Notes under the pieces: model-generated
Databases searched by the model: none
The model's input: the letters and a program-made list of their open reading frames with translations, nothing else
What the model was told of the DNA's origin: nothing
Translations under genes and position numbers: made by a program
Part shown: positions 7,837 through 15,055 of the stretch, piece after piece
Numbering within the stretch: position 1 is the stretch's first letter
Layout of the letters: every line of letters starts with the position of its first letter
DNA from: QPJE01 sp051747745
GTDB lineage: Bacteria; Bacillota; Halanaerobiia; Halanaerobiales; Halanaerobiaceae
Assembly (NCBI GenBank): GCA_051747745.1
Contig: JBNJGL010000044.1
Span: forward strand, 1-20,372
Direction of reading: 5' to 3'
Length of the DNA: 20,372 nucleotides

Positions 7837-8418
7837 TTATCTTTTTTTCACCTCAGCTTTTAGCTCTTCAACAATTTCATCAAAACGCTGTGTAAACATC
7901 TTTTGAAAATTGGCTATCTGCTGTGCAAATTGATTTCTTGTCTCACTATCAATTCCAGAGTCTTCTTTCATAACTGTTCTTCCATCCGAAGTCTGAACAG
8001 TCTTCATCTGCCCCTGATTATTTTCCATATGATCTTTTATCTGTTTTTCTATCTGCTTTTTCTGCTGTTCATACTGCTGCTGGAGATTGGCAGCCTGTGT
8101 AAATGTCTGCTCAAAAAATGAAGTTTTTTCTCCAGATATTAAATTTTCTACAGCTATTATACCTTTTTTTCTTCTCTCAATCTGCTCAGGAGTATTACGA
8201 AGTCCAATTGATTCAATTAACATCAGCTGAGCCTCTATCAATTTTTCCTGTTTTTTATCTTTTAATTTTTCCCAGAGACCATCAGCATCAATATCCTGTC
8301 TAAAAAATTCTGCCAGAATAGGTTTTATCTCTTCTCTTATTTCAAGAGAATTAACACCTTCTGAAGAATCTGTCATTTTTTCTGCTCTTTCTAAAGCAAT
8401 TTCATATGCACTTTTCAC
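7837..8418 (-). CDS. Hypothetical protein, 193 aa, coiled coil with Gln-rich segment
   Basis: I do not recognise this family with confidence. It is soluble, with no signal peptide or membrane segment, and predicted almost wholly helical. The N-terminal half (1-95) is charged. Residues about 105-135 form a glutamine-rich coiled coil (NLQQQYEQQKKQIEKQIKDH). A short polar stretch with TSDGRTVM (143-150) follows, and then a second amphipathic helix pair (160-193). The start is GTG at 8418. Its ribosome site (AAGGAGGAG) is the last codons of the upstream gene, and the two reading frames are only six bases apart, so translation is probably coupled and the products may interact. It is the second gene of a two-gene operon with its own promoter and terminator. 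Confidence 0.8.
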   Translation of the reverse strand: MKSAYEIALERAEKMTDSSEGVNSLEIREEIKPILAEFFRQDIDADGLWEKLKDKKQEKLIEAQLMLIESIGLRNTPEQIERRKKGIIAVENLISGEKTSFFEQTFTQAANLQQQYEQQKKQIEKQIKDHMENNQGQMKTVQTSDGRTVMKEDSGIDSETRNQFAQQIANFQKMFTQRFDEIVEELKAEVKKR

Positions 8419-8424
8419 TGACTA

Positions 8425-9162
8425 TCACTCCTCCTTAAATAGAGCAAAAAATCTATCCTGATATGATTTAAAAACACCCCATCTATCAAGTTCCTGTTTA
8501 AGCTTAGAAGGGTCTTCATCTCCTTTTTTAACTCTTTTAAACAACTTTTCGATTTCTTCACTTGCAGCAATAGGAAGTCCTTCAAGATTTCTTGTCACTA
8601 CAGAATAACCTTTCTCATCTGTACTTAAATAGCCTTTTTCTTCATAATAAGGCATCTGAGACTTATAAGCACTTTTAATCATCAGTCCCTGAATAAATTT
8701 CATTAGAGACACATCCCACAATTCATCAACTCCCTGTATTATAACAACAAGGCTATCTTCATCATCTTTCATATCTTCTTCTATTTCCCGGCTGCAGTTT
8801 TCAACATTTTTGGAAACTGTAAAAGTGCTGATTGACTCTTTGCGATAATTCATTTTGTACATAAGACCCGCAAGATCAGGATTATCTCTAGCAATCATCT
8901 GCATTGCTTTTTTTGCTTCATTACTAAATCCATCCATATTTATCATATAATCCGGAGTTAATAGTTTTGGCTTTTCCCAGGTTATTTTGCCTTCACGAAC
9001 TTTGGTTTCTGGACCTTCTTCCGGAAATTCTCCCAAATAATATGGTTCGGTAAGTACAAAGTAATGGAGTGTAGTTTTTTTAGATGTGGAAATTAAATCT
9101 TCTGGTTCAACTAGAATTTCTGTATTATCCAGAACATATTTAATTTTCTCTCTATCCTTCAT
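8425..9162 (-). CDS. Hypothetical protein, 245 aa, first gene of two-gene operon
   Basis: I do not recognise this family. It is a soluble, acidic protein with no signal or membrane segment. Visible marks are a beta-rich start (TLHYFVLTEPYYLGEFPEEGPET, about 31-53), a middle block with MINMDGFSNEAKKAMQMIARDNPDLAGLMYKMNYRKES (73-110), a hydrophobic strand SLVVIIQGVDELWD (137-150), and a conserved-looking tail RWGVFKSYQDRFFALFKEE. One Cys (123) is present and there is no evident catalytic or nucleotide-binding motif. The ATG at 9162 follows AGGAGGAG by five bases. The stop is embedded in the ribosome site of the next gene. Upstream are a strong sigma-A-type promoter and a 20-bp palindrome in the leader. 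Confidence 0.8.
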   Translation of the reverse strand: MKDREKIKYVLDNTEILVEPEDLISTSKKTTLHYFVLTEPYYLGEFPEEGPETKVREGKITWEKPKLLTPDYMINMDGFSNEAKKAMQMIARDNPDLAGLMYKMNYRKESISTFTVSKNVENCSREIEEDMKDDEDSLVVIIQGVDELWDVSLMKFIQGLMIKSAYKSQMPYYEEKGYLSTDEKGYSVVTRNLEGLPIAASEEIEKLFKRVKKGDEDPSKLKQELDRWGVFKSYQDRFFALFKEE

Positions 9163-9189
9163 TTTTACTCCTCCTCTCTGGCTTAACCG

Positions 9190-9209
9190 GAGAGATAAAT
9201 TTATCTCTC
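9190..9209. promoter_or_regulatory. Perfect 20-bp palindrome in leader of the unknown operon
   Basis: GAGAGATAAATTTATCTCTC is an uninterrupted palindrome. From the promoter at 9222-9251, transcription should begin near 9215, so the palindrome covers about +6 to +26. That is a classic place for a repressor to bind. It could instead form an RNA hairpin about ten bases before the purine-rich ribosome site. There is no U-tract, so it is not a terminator. Confidence 0.65.
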
Positions 9210-9221
9210 TAATTACAGTAT

Positions 9222-9251
9222 ATTATATATGAAAGTACTAATTCAAGTCAA
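9222..9251 (-). promoter_or_regulatory. Sigma-A-type promoter of the unknown operon
   Basis: On the minus strand TTGACT (9251-9246) and TATAAT (9227-9222) are separated by 18 bases. The -10 box is consensus. The -35 box begins inside the T-tract of the preceding terminator. Confidence 0.75.
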
Positions 9252-9277
9252 AAAAGAAGACCATTTGGCCTTCTTTT
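9252..9277 (-). terminator. Terminator of the ECF S-component gene
   Basis: AAAAGAAGGCC pairs fully with GGTCTTCTTTT on the minus strand (one G-U pair) around an AAAT loop, then a run of T. It ends ten bases after the stop of the S-component gene. Its T-tract overlaps the -35 box of the next promoter. Confidence 0.85.
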
Positions 9278-9287
9278 GAAAAATATG

Positions 9288-9806
9288 CTATTTATTTTGA
9301 TAATTCATCAGTATTCTTCCAAGAATACCGACAAATACAGCAGCAACAACTGCTTCTGGTATTCCATGTACAAATGCTACCGTAGCGGCAGCTGAAAATG
9401 GAATATATCCCTGCAGAACAGCAAGACCTAAGACTCCCACTGTATTTACTGCTGTTCCAACAATTCCTGATACTATTAAAGCCAGGTTTTGATTAATTCT
9501 AAAAAGGCTTTTATAACTGTAATAAGCAGCAATACCAATCAACAATCTGGGCAAAATCGCAATAATTGGATCGGCAAAAATTGGATTTGTAGCTCTAATA
9601 AAACTAAAAATCCCAAAGATTAATCCAATCATTACTCCAACAAGAGGCCCTTCCAGAATACCTCCTAAAATAGCAGGAAGATGCAGAATAGTAACATGCC
9701 CTGCAGGTGTAGGAACTGGAATTAACCCCAATCCTGTTCCTCCCAGAATAATAGAAATAGCTCCCAGCATACCAGCAATCACTATTTTTCTCGTTTCAAT
9801 TTTTAT
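9288..9806 (-). CDS. ECF transporter S component (substrate-binding membrane protein), apparent AUA start
   Basis: A small membrane protein (172 residues from the chosen start) with about five or six helices and ECF S-component features. The N-terminus TRKIVIAGMLGAISIILG supplies the segment that contacts the energising module, followed by PTPAGHVTILHLPAILGGILEGP and DPIIAILPRLLIG. S components bind vitamins or similar micronutrients and share a separate ATPase/EcfT module, absent here. The substrate is not evident. The first standard start in frame (GTG, 9782) has no ribosome site and would lose conserved residues KIETRKI. GGGAGG at 9820-9815 lies exactly eight bases before ATA at 9806-9804, which I take as the start; ATT at 9800 is the alternative. 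A structured leader precedes it. Confidence 0.85.
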   Translation of the reverse strand: MKIETRKIVIAGMLGAISIILGGTGLGLIPVPTPAGHVTILHLPAILGGILEGPLVGVMIGLIFGIFSFIRATNPIFADPIIAILPRLLIGIAAYYSYKSLFRINQNLALIVSGIVGTAVNTVGVLGLAVLQGYIPFSAAATVAFVHGIPEAVVAAVFVGILGRILMNYQNK

Positions 9807-9911
9807 TTTATTTTCCTCCCATCCCGGTCCTCTGATCCAGGTGGACCATATTAAATATTTACAGCATATACTGGTGCGGCCTCATTTAGAGTTACCACCC
9901 ATTACTGTATG
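9807..9911 (-). promoter_or_regulatory. Structured leader RNA, candidate riboswitch (class not recognised)
   Basis: The predicted transcript start is near 9912, giving a leader of about 105 nt. A basal stem can form between TACAGTA (9909-9903) and TGCTGTA (9866-9860). It encloses GGTG/CACC (9899-9896 with 9876-9873) and a small CTC/GAG loop. A second hairpin, GGTCC/GGACC (9847-9843 with 9830-9826), stands just before the GGGAGG ribosome site. GGGTGG of the first domain (9900-9895) could instead pair with CCACCT (9844-9839), breaking the second hairpin. S-component genes are often riboswitch-controlled, but I see no known consensus. Confidence 0.5.
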
Positions 9912-9918
9912 CACAATA

Positions 9919-9947
9919 ATTATAATATTTTTTTTTAGCTAAAACAA
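9919..9947 (-). promoter_or_regulatory. Promoter of the ECF S-component gene
   Basis: On the minus strand TTGTTT (9947-9942), a 17-base spacer and consensus TATAAT (9924-9919). It would start transcription near 9912, directly at the structured leader. Confidence 0.7.
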
Positions 9948-9966
9948 GTTTTTTATGCAAAAACTT
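9946..9966 (-). terminator. Weak terminator-like hairpin after the SEC-C/TPR gene
   Basis: AAGTTTTT (9966-9959, minus strand) and AAAAACTT (9953-9946) form an 8-bp AT-rich stem around five bases, then GTTTT. It is seven bases after the stop. The weak stem makes efficient termination doubtful. Confidence 0.4.
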
Positions 9967-9973
9967 TTATATA

Positions 9974-11872
9974 TTATATTTTTCCGCTCATCTGCTTTAA
10001 AAAATTAATTATTTTTTGATCTGCTTCAATATTTTTAAGATGTTTTAAAAGTTCTTCTGAAGAAAAATATCTCAGCAGTCGAGCTAGATAATTACCCAGC
10101 TGCTGATTCTGAATTTCTAAAGCAGCCTGTTTATGAAATAATGAAGACGCCATTTCATAATAAGAAAGTTTAAAAGCAGCAACAAGACGATAAAAATTTA
10201 GATAGTCATCATCAAGATATTTCCCATAGGGAATATCTGTTAATATTAACCCAGGATCTGAAAAGCGCAGGACAGCCTCATAATATGCAATCGTATCAAA
10301 ATGACTTTCTACATTTGTCTCTTTAATTTTATTAATTAATCTTTCTTCTTCCTCTTCTTCAGAATGGTCATTATATTTCAGTAATCTAAGTTTGGCATAT
10401 TCTTTTGCTGGGGTTTCAATCTTTTTTTCCTCTATTTTAGTTATAATATTTTTTATCTCTTTAATGGTCTTATTTTCGGCCTTACCAAGAGAAATTTCTT
10501 CTCCTTCAAGTACAGCCAGCTTCAAGAAAAGCAAACTGTTGTAAATATCTTTTTTCTGCAGAGAATTAATGCTCTCTATCTTCTGATTATTAAGCAGTTT
10601 GATTAAAAATTTTTCCTGATATTCACTTTCACCACTATCTTCTAAAAGCATCAGAACAGCTGCAAGAAGACTTTCATTTTCATCAATATAATTATTGAAT
10701 TCCTCTAAAAATTCAAATACTGCTTCTGGACTTTCATAATCAACTAAATATCTGAGAAAATCAGATGCAATCTGCCATTCATGAAAATGGCCATCTTCGC
10801 GATCTGCTGCAAGATCAAATGCTTTTTTTATACATTCACCTGCATCCTTTATTTTTCCCTGTTGAAGATGAAATAGATAAAGCATTCTGTAAAAAGAAGG
10901 ATTATTTTTATTAGAACTTTCAACCTCATTTTTATAAATTTCAAATTCTCTGTATAATTCTGCAGCCAGCATTCGGGCAAGTACATCAAGCACAATAGGT
11001 GATTCATCGGGAACAATATTTTTCAGTTTTGTAAGTATCTCTTCTGCTTTTTCCTTATCTTTCTCAAGTCTAAGATTATCAATTTTTTCAAACTCAGAAA
11101 ATATTGTCACTGCCTTATTTAGTGCTTCTTTTTTTGAAAGTTCATCTTTTTGCCGGAATTTAAATTTATCTTCAAGAAAATCATTTAAAAATGAAACAAC
11201 CCTCATATTATTTAAACTATTTAGCTTTTCATAATGCTTTTCCCAGAGAGAAAGAGCACTGACAATATCATCCAGATCCATCAGTGTTTCCAATCTAAAA
11301 ATTAAAAGCTGAATATTATCAGAATCTATTTTTACAGCTCGATCAATTATTTCAGAAACCCTTATAAAATCATCCCTATACTTATATACTTCTGCAAAAG
11401 ATATTAAAAGTGGAATAGATTCTCCCTTTTCTTCCAGTGATCTCCGAACAATATCTTCTGCTTCATCTATCTTGTTTTCATCCAGCAGTACACTAACAAG
11501 AGGTGGTATAAATGATTCATCGAAATCAGTATCCATCAGCTGCCAGCCGTGTTTTAAATATTTGGCAGCATCTCTATATATCCCTTTCTGAAGATTATAA
11601 ACAATTAAAGGCAGTAAAAAAGCAGGTTCTTCCGGGAAATCCTTAACTGCATTCTGCAGAAGAACAATCATATCTTTTTCATTGACTGTCTCTTTTACTG
11701 CCTGATAATATTCATCTTTGGAGAGCTCGGGAGTACTATTTAAACAGCATTTTTTATATTTCTTCCCACTTCCACACGGACAGCTCTCATTGCGCCCAAT
11801 GTCATAGCTTTTAACAGTTTTATCTTCTCTTCTATCTTTTATCATATTTTTGACTGATGTCAGTGTATTCAT
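9974..11872 (-). CDS. SEC-C motif and tetratricopeptide-like repeat protein
   Basis: A 632-residue soluble protein. A SEC-C zinc-binding motif (Cys31, Cys33, Cys42, Cys43 in NESCPCGSGKKYKKCC) lies close to the N-terminus. The rest is predicted all helical, with irregular TPR-like repeats from about residue 60 to 400 and further helices to the end. The motif is named from the SecA C-terminus, where it binds zinc and SecB; in other proteins it marks a small zinc module of varied use. TPR arrays usually mediate protein contacts. No catalytic domain is seen. The ATG at 11872 follows GGCAGG. Its promoter begins at the stop of the RND gene, so it may be transcribed both from there and by read-through of the efflux operon. 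A functional link to efflux is not shown. Confidence 0.8.
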   Translation of the reverse strand: MNTLTSVKNMIKDRREDKTVKSYDIGRNESCPCGSGKKYKKCCLNSTPELSKDEYYQAVKETVNEKDMIVLLQNAVKDFPEEPAFLLPLIVYNLQKGIYRDAAKYLKHGWQLMDTDFDESFIPPLVSVLLDENKIDEAEDIVRRSLEEKGESIPLLISFAEVYKYRDDFIRVSEIIDRAVKIDSDNIQLLIFRLETLMDLDDIVSALSLWEKHYEKLNSLNNMRVVSFLNDFLEDKFKFRQKDELSKKEALNKAVTIFSEFEKIDNLRLEKDKEKAEEILTKLKNIVPDESPIVLDVLARMLAAELYREFEIYKNEVESSNKNNPSFYRMLYLFHLQQGKIKDAGECIKKAFDLAADREDGHFHEWQIASDFLRYLVDYESPEAVFEFLEEFNNYIDENESLLAAVLMLLEDSGESEYQEKFLIKLLNNQKIESINSLQKKDIYNSLLFLKLAVLEGEEISLGKAENKTIKEIKNIITKIEEKKIETPAKEYAKLRLLKYNDHSEEEEEERLINKIKETNVESHFDTIAYYEAVLRFSDPGLILTDIPYGKYLDDDYLNFYRLVAAFKLSYYEMASSLFHKQAALEIQNQQLGNYLARLLRYFSSEELLKHLKNIEADQKIINFLKQMSGKI

Positions 11873-11913
11873 ATTTTTCCTGCCTTTCTTTTTAATATTA
11901 AATTACACTGACA

Positions 11914-11942
11914 ATTATAACTTAAATATAATGATTTTTCAA
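11914..11942 (-). promoter_or_regulatory. Promoter of the SEC-C/TPR gene
   Basis: On the minus strand TTGAAA (11942-11937), a 17-base spacer, then TATAAT (11919-11914). The -35 box overlaps the stop codon of the RND gene. I see no terminator between the two genes. Confidence 0.65.
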
Positions 11943-14900
11943 TTTACTGGTTTCAGTTTCTTTTTTAAATCTTCAAATAAACTGTACATTACCGGTACAA
12001 ATATCAGAAGAAGCATGGTAGATGAGAATAATCCTCCCATTACTATCTTGGCCAGAGGTGAATACTGTTCTGTCCCAACTGCTATCTCTAACGCTAATGG
12101 TGCCATTCCAGCTAGAGTAGAGAATGTAGTCATCAAAATAGGTCTGAATCTCAAACGTGCACCCTCCATTATTGCCTCTTTTGTTTTCATACCTTCCTTT
12201 TCCCCTTCTATAACAAAGTCAATTAAATGAATAGCATCGTTAACTGCTATACCGGACAGCAGAATAAGACCCATCATTGCGGGCATAGAGAGATATGTGT
12301 TTGTTAATATTAGTGCTGCAACTACACCTACCAGTTCTAATGGCAGTGATACCATTATAGTAATCGGATGAAGCAGTGATTTAAATTGTGAAACAAGAAG
12401 CAGATATATAAAAGCTACTGCAAAAACTAATGCAGCCGCCAGCCTGCTTAAAGCCTCATTCATATCATCCTGTTCTCCTGTTACAAATGCTGAATATCCA
12501 GTCGGCAGAGAGAATTCATCAATTACTTTTTTAATATCCTGATTAATTTTACTTAAAGGCCTGTCTTTACTGAAGCCAAGTATATCTAATTTATACTGCA
12601 TATCTTCTCTGCTAACCAGGTTTGGACCTTCAGCAGTTGTTATATCTGCAATTTCTCTTAATGGAATATTTTTTCCTTTGGGAGATATTACAATTAAATC
12701 GGAAAGATCCTGCTGAGAAAACATCTGATCATCTTTATATTTCACCAGAATATCTATATCTTTCTGTCCGGATACATTAAATTTTTCTCCAGTTTCGATT
12801 CCACTTACTGAAGCAGATATCTGCTGTGAAATTGCTTTTGTACTCAAACCCAGCTCAGCTGCTTTTATCCGATCAATATCAATATGATATTCTGGACTGT
12901 CAAGTGCCCAGCGCAAATTAATATTTACTGCCCCTGGTACAGCTTCAACCTTTTTGGAAAGATTTTCAGCAAATTTATAAAGTATTTGTGGATCTCGGCC
13001 GGTAACTCTTACTACAAGAGGAGCCTGGGTTGTAGAAACAGATGTTGATCCTGCTTCTTCTACAACATATGCTTTTATACCGGGAATTTTTGCGATCTCA
13101 TTTCTCAGCTCATCCTGTATTTCCCATATAGATCGTTCTCTATTATTTCTGTCTTCATAAATAAGAGACATAAAAGACTGCTGTACTCCATTTGCTCCTG
13201 TAGTAGCCTGAGTACCTGCACCTGGCTCAAAACCAAGCTGATTTGAGTAAATAACAAGTTCTGGAACCTGTTCTACAATTTTCTCTACTTTTTCTGCAAT
13301 TCTTTCTGTCTTAGCAAGAGAAGAACCGGCTTCTGTTTCGATAGAAATATAACTCTGACCACTATCCATAACCGGTGTCATTTCAGAACCGATTAATGGA
13401 ATAAGACTAACTGTAATTATAAGAAGTACGATACCTGTTATTACTACAATTCCTCTGTTATTTAAAGCCTTTCCCAGAAGTACTAAATAATAATCTCTTG
13501 ATTTATAGAGCAATTTTGTAAAAAGTTTACCAGGCTTTTTTAAAAGAGATATTATTTGTGAAGAAGATTTTTTATTTTCTTCCCTTTTTAAAACCAGAGC
13601 AAGTACTAAAGGAACAATTGTAAACGAACTCAATACAGAACCTGTCCACGCAAAAAGTAGTGTCATCGAAAGAGGCCTAAACATCTGCTGTACAAATCCT
13701 CCTATAAACATAACAGGAGTTAAAACTATCATAGAGGTAGTTGTTCCTGCAATGACAGCCAGTATCATCTCGTTTGTTCCATCAACTGCAGCTTTAAGCG
13801 GAGATTTATTCAACTCTTCAAAATGCCTTGTCACATTTTCTATAACAACAATTGAATTATCAACCAGCATACCGATAGATAGTATTAACCCGGTCATAGT
13901 TACAGTATTTAAACTAAGATTAAACAGTTTAAGCAGAGCCAGTGTTAAAACAAAAGTAGTCGGTATAGATATTGATACAGAAAGAGTACTCCGCCAGCTT
14001 TCTAAAAATAGAAAAATAACAATAATCGTTAATATAATCCCTATAAAAAGTGTGCTGGCCATATTGTTAATTACCAGCCTTACAAAATCTGATTGATCAT
14101 CGGTAATTAAAAACTCTAAATCTGGAAATTCTTTCTCCAAATTTTTAATCTCTGCACTAACATTATCTACAACTTCAACAGTATTAGCATCCTGCTGTTT
14201 TAGTATATTTAAAGCAACAGTCTCCTGCCCATTTACTCTAAACTTGCTTCTTATCTCTGCATGTGTGTCTTCAACCTCTGCCAGATCTTTTAAAAATATT
14301 TTTCCATTTTCGGTAGATGCCACAACAAGATTTCTTACTGCTTCAGTATTCTCATATTTTCCCACTGTACGAATTAAATACTCACTGTCTTCATCTGTAA
14401 TACGTCCACCTGGGAAATTCAAATTCTCTTCATCAAGTCTGCGGGCTATCTGGCTGACAGAAATATTGTAAGCATTTAATGCATCACGATCAACATTTAT
14501 ATTTATTTCTCTTTTTTTTCCACCATATACATCAATATTAGCAACACCATTTACCAGCTGTAATCTATTTTTAAGCTGATTATCTGCCAGTGTTCTTAGC
14601 TCTGTCTCACTGCGGGGACCTGTAACAGCAAGTGTTAGTATTGGGCGGTCAGATTTGCTGAATTTTTGAACTTTTGGTTCATCAATATCGTCTGGAAGAT
14701 CATTTCTAATCTTATTTATTATATTCTGCACATCAACAGCTGCAGTATTTATATCTTTGTCATAATCAAATTCAACACTTATCATAGAAACACCTTCCAT
14801 TGCATCAGAGCTTATGCTTTCAACTCCTTCAATGGTTCCCAGTTCTTCTTCCAGAGGCTCATTAACCTGTTCGGCTATATCTGAAGAAGATACTCCTCTG

Positions 14901-15052
14901 TACTGTGTCTGCACACTAATGACAACTGGATCAACATCTGGATTAAGCTGAATATTTAGTGTCAAAAGAGCTGCAGCTCCAAGCAATATAACGGCAAACA
15001 CAGCAGCTATTGTTGTGTATTTTTTATTAACTGCAAATTCCGCAAATGTCAT
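11939..15052 (-). CDS. RND efflux transporter, AcrB/HAE1 type
   Basis: A 1037-residue inner-membrane proton-driven pump with the RND plan: one N-terminal helix, a large periplasmic loop, a six-helix bundle, a second loop and a second bundle. Diagnostic segments are LFLESWRSTL (about 348-357), GLILSIGMLVDNSIVVIENV in the fourth helix with proton-relay Asp398 (the second Asp of AcrB is Asn here, as in many homologues), and GLILLSGIAVNDAIHLIDFV near the C-terminus. It is full length. The start ATG is three bases after the adaptor gene's stop, with GGGGAT as ribosome site, so translation is coupled. With the adaptor and TolC-type proteins it should expel drugs, bile-salt-like compounds or other amphiphiles; the substrate is not predictable. 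Confidence 0.94.
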   Translation of the reverse strand: MTFAEFAVNKKYTTIAAVFAVILLGAAALLTLNIQLNPDVDPVVISVQTQYRGVSSSDIAEQVNEPLEEELGTIEGVESISSDAMEGVSMISVEFDYDKDINTAAVDVQNIINKIRNDLPDDIDEPKVQKFSKSDRPILTLAVTGPRSETELRTLADNQLKNRLQLVNGVANIDVYGGKKREININVDRDALNAYNISVSQIARRLDEENLNFPGGRITDEDSEYLIRTVGKYENTEAVRNLVVASTENGKIFLKDLAEVEDTHAEIRSKFRVNGQETVALNILKQQDANTVEVVDNVSAEIKNLEKEFPDLEFLITDDQSDFVRLVINNMASTLFIGIILTIIVIFLFLESWRSTLSVSISIPTTFVLTLALLKLFNLSLNTVTMTGLILSIGMLVDNSIVVIENVTRHFEELNKSPLKAAVDGTNEMILAVIAGTTTSMIVLTPVMFIGGFVQQMFRPLSMTLLFAWTGSVLSSFTIVPLVLALVLKREENKKSSSQIISLLKKPGKLFTKLLYKSRDYYLVLLGKALNNRGIVVITGIVLLIITVSLIPLIGSEMTPVMDSGQSYISIETEAGSSLAKTERIAEKVEKIVEQVPELVIYSNQLGFEPGAGTQATTGANGVQQSFMSLIYEDRNNRERSIWEIQDELRNEIAKIPGIKAYVVEEAGSTSVSTTQAPLVVRVTGRDPQILYKFAENLSKKVEAVPGAVNINLRWALDSPEYHIDIDRIKAAELGLSTKAISQQISASVSGIETGEKFNVSGQKDIDILVKYKDDQMFSQQDLSDLIVISPKGKNIPLREIADITTAEGPNLVSREDMQYKLDILGFSKDRPLSKINQDIKKVIDEFSLPTGYSAFVTGEQDDMNEALSRLAAALVFAVAFIYLLLVSQFKSLLHPITIMVSLPLELVGVVAALILTNTYLSMPAMMGLILLSGIAVNDAIHLIDFVIEGEKEGMKTKEAIMEGARLRFRPILMTTFSTLAGMAPLALEIAVGTEQYSPLAKIVMGGLFSSTMLLLIFVPVMYSLFEDLKKKLKPVN

Positions 15053-15055
15053 AAT

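Noticed and set aside
9877..9905. T-box motif (GGGTGGTA resembles GGGTGGTACCGCG)
   Set aside because: The match breaks after GGGTGGTA. The leader of about 105 nt is too short for a standard T-box, and there is no terminator/antiterminator pair.
13752..14096. Plus-strand open frame inside the RND pump gene
   Set aside because: It lies wholly opposite a well-conserved pump gene, has no domain features and reads as a shadow of it. The same applies to the other plus-strand frames in 1614-17896, except the ureohydrolase gene.
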